Shown: positions 48,481 to 60,400 of the stretch, one piece after another | Layout of the letters: every line of letters starts with the position of its first letter | Position numbering within the stretch: the first letter of the stretch is position 1 | Assembly (NCBI RefSeq): GCF_965638725.1 | Contig: NC_134963.1 | Span: forward strand, 7,261,501 to 7,325,500 | From: Aptenodytes patagonicus | Taxonomy: Eukaryota > Chordata > Aves > Sphenisciformes > Spheniscidae | Length of the DNA: 64,000 nucleotides | Direction of reading: 5' to 3' | The notes under the pieces: generated by a model | What the model was told of the DNA's origin: nothing | The model's database searches: none | What the model saw: only the letters and a program-made list of their open reading frames with translations | Translations under genes and position numbers: made by a program

Positions 48481-51400
48481 CTAGAAACCAGACAGAAGAA
48501 AACAAGTATTAGCTGTGTAGGAAGCAGTGTTTTCATATACTACCAGTGTCCTAAACGTAACAATTTTGCCTTGTTGTTTTCAAAAGCTAGTAAGAATTCA
48601 AGCATTTGGTTTTATTGCCATTATATTCTAGGGTAGCTTTCCTCTCACTGTCAAGAAACATCTAGAGGCCTTCACCCAGTTCCTTTTTTTAACTTCTTCG
48701 AATAAATGTCTCCAATTAACTTATCCATACGAAGCAATACTGTTATCAGATTATAAATACTGGGTACAGTTACCACTGTTGTTACAGACCATAACAGTTG
48801 CCTTGTTAGCCAGAAACATAATGAAATTCTAGAATTTTAATTGAATTCAGATTTAGATGCTGCTTGTGAACTTTAATGAGAAATATCTAAAGTTCTTAAC
48901 TACATCAGGTAGTATCAGCTTAACTTAACATCTTTACTGGTTACGGTACACTTTAAAATAAAAAAAGAAATCACTATCCTACAATTAATAAACTTAATTA
49001 CACATTCATAACTCTTTACCTTAATGCCCATCAGTTTCCTGAATTTGACATTTTGGTCCTTGTTTCCAAAATTTAATTTTTCCCATATTTCTGCAGACTG
49101 TGATTTATCCTGTACAAGTTAAAAAAAGATGTATCACCTTTTTACGTAAGTTTCCATTAATACCACAATACAGCAGCAAGCAAAAAAGCAGTATTAAAAA
49201 TGAGCCCACTGTGTAGCGATAGCACAGTTGGAAGTAAAAGGTTTCTAAGTCACGTCTGACATTCCTGCAGCATCCTCACAGAAACTCTTTGTGAGGGAAG
49301 TCTGCTTAACCATAGGTTTCAAAATGGAGGTATATTCTTTACTTGGATAGATTGTACTCATTTCCATAAAGTTTGGAAACCTTGTCAGAATGCATGCTTA
49401 AAGTGAGTTATGGAAAAACGAGTTCGCTTATTACAATTAAGCAATATACAGCACAATTCAGGAAGAACTGCTTAGACAGCATTCGGGTTTCTTCTTCCCT
49501 CCCTTTTGCCTCCCATCAATGCCACGTGAACCAGTTCCAGTTTTTCACATCGTATGAAACAGTGTGAAAAGCTAAGTGAGCTTGTTACATAACAGATGCA
49601 TGATGATAATTAATCTAATGTAACAAACACACTTCCATACTAGCATAGCATTGAAAGACAAAAATACAAAAATTAAAGCACCAATTTTTCCATAGTATCA
49701 GCAGGCAAAACCTGTACTCAAATCCAGCGGCTTTCTGTAAAAGCAACTGCCACAGGAGCCTTTTTTATTTGGTGGCCTGTACTTGACTAATTGCAAGAGC
49801 ATTTATTTGACACAGCATAAAAGTCTGAAGGCTTATTTGTATTTATAACTTGTTAGTGTTAGTAATGCATTACTCTACTCCTGAAAAGTTACTAGCAAGG
49901 TTTGCAGACTTGTTTGTAAAGTCTGGAATTGGACAGGATACAATCAAATGAAAAATCTCTACAGTCACAGAAACCATAGTTGACCACTCCTTTCTATAGC
50001 TTAGCCATCACTTTTCAGTAAAAAGAGACCATCTGTATTTGATATTTAGTTGCAAGTTGTAGGCAAACTGACAAAAGTAACATTAAGATCCAATTATATC
50101 TCTAAGTTTTATGACATTAGGGGTTTTCCTAAGGCTTGTGTCACAACCATTTGTCACTGAAGGTCTAGTTATCTTAGTCTTTTCACTCCTAAAGTTTCAC
50201 CTTGGGCTGCTGTTAACAGGGAAACTTCCTAACAGGTATGAAAGTAATTTTGCTGGAAATAACGTCAATAAGCATCCTTAAACTGTCTGAGTGCAAGATG
50301 TTTCCAAACAAGTTTTATGAAAGTAAGAAAAGGCAACATTACCCCTTCCTTTTTGCCTTGCCAAAGCATCTTCCGCTTTTTCTCTTGCTCAGCAAATTTC
50401 ATTGGATTCACTGCTGCTGGGTTATAATAGCTAGGTACAGCTATTCCAGTCTCTGCTAGTGCTTTTGCTTGTAGTGCTGCCATTTGAGCTGCCATTGCTA
50501 TTTGAGGAGTTACTTGTGTTCCCGATGCCAGAAGAGCAGCAACATTAATAACAGAACCTCCAGTGGCTGCAGCCGCTGAAGAAGAAAGGTAACTTGCTGT
50601 CAGACAAGAAGTTCAGACTTTTTTGAAAACAAAAAAAAAACAAACCAAAAAAACCCCACCCCCCCAAAAAAAACAGCCCCCCCGCCACCAAAAAACCCAC
50701 AAAAAACCAGACACACAAATAAAAACCCCAACCAAAACCTCAAAAACAAACCCCACAAAACAAAAACCCCAAACGCTTCCCTTCATCAGAAATAAGTTGA
50801 AAATGTCCAAGCAACAAATGCATGACAAAAATACATGTTATTCGTAAATTAAGAAACAAGTCTCCAATAGTTTTAGTCAACCAGAACTAAAAGTGAAACT
50901 AATATACCTCATGCTCCTAAATACCCCTGAGCTGGTAATAGCTTTCAAACTCTTGCTTAATGATGCATAAAGGAAGGATCCAATGACCATCACAAAATAA
51001 TTTACCAGCCTAACATACAACATTTTTGTTGTATACTCGCTAAGTGGTAAGAAATCTGATAATTTTTGTTGGCTTTTTTTTTTGTTTTGGGTGGGTTTTT
51101 TTTGTTTTGGTTTTTCAATCATTTCCTAGTTCTAGTTGTGGTTCTTACACATGGACCAGGTTAACAATTATACAGACAACCTGCACATCTGTTGGACAGG
51201 ACTGTAACACTCAGCACATTAACTCTACACTATCTTGCACTCACACTATAGTTTAGGAATTAACGTAATATACATGGACTACCTGCAGCCATTTCCTGTT
51301 GCTTTTGTTTTTCAACCATTTCTTTCTCTCTCTGTTCTTGCAGTTTCTTTGCTCTTTCCAGTCTAGAAGTAGACGAGAATAAAAATTTTTAGACATGCAA

Positions 51401-54400
51401 AATCAACAGCAGCTGCTTATTAATGTCACATATCATTAAAATAGTAATAATTTCTGACCTTCTGGCTAACGCTTCCTGTGCATCCATAGCTGTATTTCGT
51501 CCCCGAAAAGGTGGCGGACTCGGACTCCGGCTATGACTCCTGCTGAACCTTCGGGGCTTTTCAATTCTCTTCTTTCGCTCTCTGTAACCAAATTTAACAG
51601 AGTTGCTAAAACAATGAAGGTACATATATACCTTAACATTCCATAAAGTATTTAATCACAGCTCTGAAAAATTGCTTAACGATTAATTTGGAGAGCTCTC
51701 AAGAACAGCTTTCACAGAGATTATACTAGGACAGTGTAACAGTCACACTTGCCTTGTAACAAGACAAAGCTAAAACCGAAGATTTCCAATTGCAAGATGT
51801 AACAGAATGTATAATTCTGGGTATTCATTTACCCTCTTATACTTAGTGATTAGAACAAACAGATCTGCTCTAGAGATTCTCATTCTAAAACCTGACAAGA
51901 AAAAACATCATGTAACTTTCAGTAAAGTCAATTGCAAGAAAACTGTAAAATGGATCAAGTTACAAGAATGCTTTAAAACCATGAAAGACCTCACAGCACT
52001 GTAATTATGTTAAAAATGAGCATTTTGAAAAGGCCCGATTTAAAAACTGGAATAGTACTCAGGGAAATTACTATTTCTCTCCCCTCTGTATACTCTTCAC
52101 TAAATGTGCTTTGGACAACTGCTTGAGGGAGGCTATCAAACTAAATGGGAGAGCTGGTTTAAACACATATTTGTCTCAGGTTTGCTCTTGAGAAGGACAG
52201 TACTGTGCAGAGAACTATGAAGCATGCATTACCTAGAGCCTGAAAATCTGAAGAGAACCCAGTTAAAATAGATTTTTAAGCAAAATACAAATATATTCAG
52301 TTCAATACTCCTTTAGTAACCTTCTCCCCACCTCCTCCCAAGTAGAAGTTGCTCTTATGACATAAATGTCTAGTCCCATCTAAGCAACAGCCGCTCAAAA
52401 TACACACATGAAGTACTATTAGCAGTATTTCTCTTTGCCAGGATCATTAGTATCTACATTACAAGAGATAAGGGTTTATCCCCAACACTGATGTTATAAA
52501 CAAAGAAGTCACAGATACTGGAAGTGTCCAACAAAGCTTAAATTACAGGAGATATCACTCACATTTTTCCCAGATTTGCCATAAACAGTAAGTTGGGATG
52601 CACAAAGATGTTTCTGCAATTTTATACTTAAATGTTATTATCAACCATTTGAGATAATAGCTAACTTGACAACAGCCACTTTAAATGGCATTCAGATATT
52701 CTGTTTCTTCTGTTTGCAACTTGGGCAGCATCTACAAACATTATGAAATGTAGACTGAAGTTACAAAAAAGAGATCCTTGTTTACATGACAAATCTGGTA
52801 GAATACAAAGGAGGCGAGACTTATCTTTTCATAGAAGATGACAAGATGCAGATTCAGGCACTGGGAAGTGACAGATCTGCATTCCTGAGATAAGATGTAA
52901 TGCATGTTTCAAAGATACCTTCATTTTTCCCGTGCTGACTATTGTAGTTTGGTCTTGTCTTTGGTCTGATGCTTTATTGCACTGGTAAACATCAAGGAAA
53001 TAAATATTTGAGCTTTTGTATTTAAGTATTTCCATTTGAAACAAGCAGATGGTGTCATGTTTTCCACCTAGCATTTAATCACAAAAGAACTGCCAGGAGG
53101 GTCTACACGCTCACAGAACAAAAAGATCAGTTTAAATGCTAGTGAGGACAGATCACTTGAAAACGTGAGCTTGAGATTATGCAAAGAACCATCAAGAGAA
53201 GATCAAGCTCTGCTATTTACAAATGCTTCTGTCATAGCCTGTTAACTGTAACACAACAAATATTGCATTTCATGAATGAGGGAATTAATTTCAGTTGGGT
53301 TTTAACAGGGTAGGTTTCCACATCATGTTTATCTGGCTTGTGAAAGGTTCTCCTTGAGGCTTGCCCCATAATTCTCTTTCCAAAGGCTTCACCTGAGCCC
53401 AGAACTTGATGCAAGTGTTCTAGCTACTGTTAGAAGAGTCTTATGCCTCACTTGTTTTCCTTCTCTAGGATTTGCGAGACAAAACAGTACTTAGAAGAAA
53501 TGGATTCTTGCAGTATGTCCATCACTATCCAACAAGGCATGTTTTCAGTTGAAGAAATTCCTAAGCTATGACTATCCCTTACTTTTTCTTCCCACATCTG
53601 CTGTTCAGGTAATTTGAATTCCACTGCAGAAGCAAAAAACTATTCTGGGATGTGAAGTTTTCATGGAGTCATTAAACACAAAATGTTCAAAGTGACTTTC
53701 AAAAACAGTAAGTACACATCATCTATAATAACTGGAAAAAATGGGGAACTGAAGCCTTACACATCATGCTGAAGGTGGCTTAAACACCATTAAATGCAAG
53801 TAAAATGTACACCAAAGATCCAGCTCTACTCACCCCAGCTGAAAGTTTGGAAGAAAGTGCATGCCAAAATAAAATATGACACAAACCATGTAATTCAACT
53901 AGTTCTTCAGAAAGATTAAGTCTTCTTAACAGTTTCACAAGTGATGCTGTAGTATTACACGAGTGTGCTAGACTTAAGTCTCCAATGATCCACCGTAATG
54001 TTGAGTAGTCATAACCAACTTCTACACCCTTTAAATATGCAATTTAAAATACTCTAATGAAAATACTGCTAAATGAACTGGAACACTGGCAACACTTTTC
54101 TTGGGAGCTCTGAAGGGACACCAATTTGCATTCAAACTACTTGTTTTACTTTAAACAAGTAGGTGGGGAAAAAACACAACTGTAGTAGTCATTAAGTCAT
54201 ATTTCAGCTTACTCATTCAGAAAATCCTACAGGGCATTAAGAATGCACAGGTGACACATACAAATAGACTCAGAACTCTAATCCAAAATACTGAATGATT
54301 CATCAGTATTGGAAAACATTAACTTCTACACAGTGATGAAACCTGGAATATGCTAGAGATGAGGTTAAGGCGTAGATCTCAACTCTGTCAAACAGACCCA

Positions 54401-57400
54401 GAATAAGCCAGTATGTGTCTATAGCTAGAGTGTTTCAACCTGTGCTTCTAGAATTTAAGTTTGAGGAAGAAATGGAAGCACTCACGATAGAGAGAAAAAT
54501 TAACATGATAAATATTCTCATGTTGAACTTGACAAATAGGAGTTGGTAATCACTAACACAGAATAGTACACTCAGATCAGAAATAGTCCATCTGACTCAA
54601 AATTCATCTTAACACTACACTAACTGTGCTAGTTCACAGACAAGACAAGTTTTTAAATAAACTTTATGGAGCTGATCAGGACTAGCTTCTGATAAGTGTA
54701 TCTGCTCTGACAGCCTGTGATTTCCAATTAAACTTCCCTTTTATGACATATACACAAACAAAAAGAAATAAATATAATAGTATTTTTAAATTTGTGCTTT
54801 GCCAACCACATTACTCTTGTATCAACACATGAAAGTGTTAGTTGTATCTTATTCTTCAGTTTTTCCCACTTCAATATCATTTAAATATCCTATTTAAAAT
54901 AATAAATTCAGTTATGCTGTAAGAAACCCAAAAGAGCTTTAACTGTGGTAATCACTACTACTCAAAATATTAAGTTATTTACTTTACTTCTACTTTATCA
55001 GTCAAAAGTTCTAAAATGGTGGTTTTATAAGATACCCACAAAACTAGTTAAGCATTTCTAATTGCTAACATGAAATCATGCTATGAAAAGCCAGGAATCT
55101 GAGACACGTAAGCTGTCTAGGACAAATGTTTCTGTAAGTGTATGCAAACTACCCAGTCCTTAACCCACTGTATCAATACAGCTGAGAAAAAGCCAAACAC
55201 ATTTAGTTACACTGAATAGACATTAACTGGCAAGCCCATCATTCTTCTATACATCAGCCCACCACAGAACATTCAACCAAACACCACCACTAAGTGTATA
55301 TGGAAGTTAACACTTACCTGCTTCTACTCCTAGTTCTGCTTTTACTTCTACTTCTATGTCTGTGTCTAGATCTTGATCTAGAACGAGATCTTATACGTCG
55401 TTTTCTCTCTCTGCTGCGAGATCGGGATTTTTTCCTATCACGACTTCTACTACGATGACGTCTGAAACACATGTCCCAAATTCTTACATATATTCTCATG
55501 TTTAAATTCAGCTTCTACTTAAGGACTTACATACAGGTTCGTCACCACAGGGCAAAATGCATCAGGCAGGGTGGGAAGACTGCAAACTACACACAGAAGA
55601 GTTCATGCCTGAAACAGTTTAAGTTGTAAGACTAGGAGATGAAATGGGAAAGGAACCAAACACTACCACCAGCCACAACAGACAAGTGAGTTACGCAGTG
55701 TTTATATAAACAATCATACTCATCAATATAGCTATTTTCAGTTGTTCATTAAAGTGCACATCTCAAAACAAATACACAGCCAAACTAATCTGATGCAGGA
55801 GTCTTAAATTCAAGGCAACAAAACTCTCCTCCTCCCCATGGTATTCCAATACCTTAGGGAAGAGATGCCCAAATTTCAGCTTGTGAGTCACACACAACCC
55901 CTGAGTGTATTATTAGCTGAAGCTTGTTGCTTGCTGTCATGTTTGCCACAGATCCCTCAGCTATGAGCAGAGCTGGCTGAAAAGTTCTGCTGGCAGCAAC
56001 CTATTTGTCCCAAGCAATTCTCCTACCATGAGAGTGTGCTAGGTGGCCTACCATGCAAGGAGGCTTAGACAGCATTGTCTCTGGGTAAGTTCTTGATTTA
56101 GGAGGTAAAAAGCCATGACACTGCTAAAGTGTACTTTCTTTCCTGTCACTGACAACAGGGAACACTTAATACACTCTGTTTATAAGTTTTTGTATACTCT
56201 GTATACTATTTATAAACATGAGACAGATCACCTATATAAAGCCTTAAGAGGTATTTTGTACTTTTACTCAGAACCAATCTGAAAAAAAACAAGTAGCAGC
56301 AAACACACTACCCAAAACTGAAACATCCAATATAAGTTGGTGCTTTAGAGTTAAATTAGGTCAGTAATATAATTCAGCTTAACTGAGAAGTCTACACAAA
56401 TTCCAAACACTGCTTTTGCAAATGCACTTAAAGAATAATCATGTAAAACAACTTACCTTTCACGAGACCTGGATCTTGAATGACTCCTCCCTCTTGATGA
56501 TTTTCTCTCTTTGCGTTTATGTCTATCCTCACCATTTTCAGATGAATTTAGGCTATCTCTTCCCTTGTCAGAAGAATGTTCTTTGTCATTGTGGTCTTCA
56601 GATTTGTGCTTCTTTGAGGACTTCTCTTTGGATTCATGTCTTCTTGCCTGTTTTAAGAAGAAGTTGGTTCTTTCAGGAAAATAGTGCAACAAAGAGAGTT
56701 AGTATGGGTATCAGAAGATAAAAAATGATAAGTTGTGATGCAACATTAGTAACCTTAGGAGTGTGACTCAATCATGAGTGATGGCTATTTTACCTAATGC
56801 CACCAACTACCCAAAGTTGCAAATGCACACTATAATATTTCTCCCTTTTCCCTCCTCCCCACCATTTAAAGGATTTCTAAAGCATTCATCAAGGTATCTT
56901 TACAGTGTTTCCGTATAAAGATTTCACAGCATTGTAACAAAAACTGTCATTCTCAGTTACTGTCTCCATTCCAAACACATAAGTACCTCTCTTTAAGTAC
57001 CTGACAATTTATGAATATGCATATATATACATACACTCACATTTGTACTGAATATTTAATATTTGCCTAAGCCTACCATGTAGAAAGTTACTAAAATCCA
57101 TACATAGTTGCAGACATATACTATTTTGCTTTTAGAACTAAAATAATTTTCTATCCATCATCAGATAATTAATTTTTAGAGCAAAACTCTCTTCAGTCAG
57201 TAACTTCCAACAGTTTTTAAAAAGCAAAGTAAAAAGTTACATGGTTGACATCCCATCTTTAGTATTTAAAACTAACATGCATCACTCTGAGACCTCCCAC
57301 TTAAATTAAAGATATGCTGCTCCACTATACTGCAATTTTTCCTGCAGTGTCTCTTAAGAAAAGATTCCTTTTTATAGCCGCAATGCCAAAAACACTTAGC

Positions 57401-60400
57401 AAGGTCAGGCCTCATTTTTGCCAGTGTTTTCCTCAGAGATTAAGTCATGACATCAACACCTTAATATATCCAGTTTATTCTGAAATCTTTCTAGCACAAA
57501 AGCATAGCCCACTTAAGTCTTATGTCTAAATAATGTTTTGTTTCAAGTCACGATTTAAGCATGATACCTTCATTTTAGACTAAAAGCCAGTTCTTCAGAG
57601 GTTTTTTTTGCGTATCTAAATCTGTTAACTACTCATAAAACCTTTCCTATAATCGTAACTCTCTCTCAAGAGAAACGAGTCTAGAGAATATGCTATAATT
57701 AGCTTATATCCACTTATCCAAGCCTAACTCCTTATTAATATATATCCATTTCTAAACATATTTTATTATAGTTCAAGTATACAATAATGCTATTTTTCCT
57801 GCTTTTACAGTACTTTATTAACTCCGTGAATAATCAGTTATTACATAAAAACACATCTGAAGTTTGAGATGTTACCTGTACATTAATTTTAAGTACGTAT
57901 TTACATAAGTAGTTGTTCTGATATACATATTAAAAAGAATTACTGATATTCAGTATTTAGTCTACAGACAAAGAGCTTAATCTTGCAAATGAATGAAAAC
58001 AGTAAATCTACTGTGGGACATTATTCCTCATCTGTTCACTCTGTGAAACTTAGAAATTGCTAAATAAATTGTGTAAGATTATTTCCAACAGCATGGCAAA
58101 ACACTGGACATAATTTTAAGCGAGGACTTTTTTTTAAAACATTAAAAAGATTTTTTTTTTTTTAAATCACGTCTTCCAGGCACACACTTAGTAATAAACC
58201 ACCATTATATCCCATAACGGATTTAAGATATTTTTAAGGGAAATATGAGTTTGAATGACTAATAGTTACCTTATCATGAAGTAGGCTTATAATTTTGCTA
58301 TCTGAGTCTGCAGCGTCTTCAGTTCAGTCTCTTCGCGCATTAGCACGCTGAGTATGATTTATTATAGAAATGTTATCATGTGAGCTAAACAATATATTCA
58401 ATTTCACAAAAACTCTCCTAGATTATTTTTCCTCTTTTTTTTTTTCCTCCTTTTTTAAACAGAGCTTCCATTGAAATGGGGGAAGAAGTTCCTGACCCGG
58501 GTTAAAAGTTAAAAAGTCCCTCATCTGACCCAGCCGGCTATTGCCCCACATGGCTTAAGCTTCTTTGTGACTATTTCGATGCTCCTGGTTTGCTCGTTTC
58601 ATCTCTTCTCTGGTGTGTAAGCCAGTTATTTTCAAGGTATTATTGATGCTGTCTCTTCTCACTCCCCTATATATATACACACATATTTTTTTATTTAAAA
58701 AAAGAGACAGCCCTCTGAAATTTTTGCTGCTACTGTCATGTTTCCAGCTGACTCAGCTTGTTTGTCAAGCTATGACAGTCTTTACAATTAAAGGATGCAA
58801 TAAACAGAGCTCAGTCAGGTGGGGAATTATTTTTAATATACTTAAGTAGATGGGTATGCATCATTGAAAGTCCTGAACATTGGCCAGGAATAAAGCCACC
58901 CAAGGCTTTCGGTTAATGGAAGCTCTGTCAAAGTCATCAAGAACACCATTCTACTTCTCCACATGAATTCTTTCTTTTGGCTGTTTCCAAAAAAAAAAAA
59001 AAAAAAATTAAAAAAAAAATTAAGTTACTAGTCTCTGAAAGCATTTTCTATAAAACCTTGTCAACATGATGGCTGCAATCATGCTTCACTATGAAAGGAT
59101 CTCCATAGCCATTTTTAAGCTTAAGGTTTCCAATTTCTTGTACTTACCATAAAGTCATTTATATAGGTTTACACATATGTGCATTACTACAAGATACTTT
59201 AAGATGTATTGTACAATTACCTAAACACTACAAAGTGTTAATTACCTCTTTGCTTCTGCTCCGGCTTCTGTGTTTTCTTCCTTCAGTATCTGGAGAAGAA
59301 AACATTTATTGTTATTTACCAAGTTAAAGAGGAGATCAGCTGGCTATAATCTTTCTAGTTCTTTTTAGTTATTCCACCCCCCGAAGTCAATAATAGAGAT
59401 TTAGAAAACAAACAGCACTATTCGAATATCTACTGTAGAAAGCAAACTCTAGCTGTTATTCCCAGTTCTTTGTTTGCATTTATTTAAGCTCTGACAGTGA
59501 AAAACTAGCCCATGCCAATACTCCAATCACATTCCTCAGCCAGGTAACCTTATTTTTGTTATAACCATGCAGAAGTATCCCAGTCTAAGCATATCTAATT
59601 AAAATGAAGACCAAGTAGTATGATTTTCTGTTTGGTGTTGTCCCTGCCCCCCCATTCCCTTAACACTGACAAGACCTTTTTCCTTAGCACTTCTATCATT
59701 AAAATTGTAAAGTTTCAATATAACACATTTAAGGTACAAAACCAAAATCAGTAGCTTCATTTTTTCCCCAATCCTAACCATCTACTAGAGCTAAGTCTGT
59801 ATATTTTCTCCAAAATGGCTTTAAAGAGATTTCAGTTCTACAAGCATACACCAGAACATTACTAAGCAACTTTGCTTAGATGAAGACCATACCTGACTTC
59901 CGTCTTCTTTCCCTTGACCGTGAGCGTGATCTTGAATAATGATGCTTTGATGTTCTGGGAGAACTAGAGGCATCTGATTGTTCCTTTTTCTTCTCTCTTT
60001 CTGGAGAGGACTTTTCTGGGGCTACTCCATCTCGTTCTGTATCACTACCCTACACATGAAGACAGAATGTTTAAAGAACAACTTAGGACTGAAAAAACAA
60101 GAAAAACTGTTTACTTAGTACTTCCTCTGAAGACAAATTTAAGTTATTTTCTGTAAAGACAATCTTATGAGTAGCTATACCATTATTAGTTAGCCAATAG
60201 CTTGGTAGACTTGCAGTGAACTGTGTAACTGCATACAGATTGATTTTTTAAGACTTTAATAAACAGAACTAAAATATAGTAACATTTTGCTCTCCTACAA
60301 CGTTAGACTGCACTTTATTTTTTCCATGCGCTTTTGAGAATATCAGTAAGACTAAAATCTGATCCACAGTTTTCTCTAAATGGTGTTGTTTGTAGGTCAA

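Larger units (their letters stand above)
56648..59245 (-). other. RSRC2: RSRC2 intron 3, with candidate regulatory cassette
   Basis: A 2.6-kb intron. Most is AT-rich, but 58270-58630 is clearly less AT-biased and contains exon-like, purine-rich sequence and a strong donor, described separately. Confidence 0.75.
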
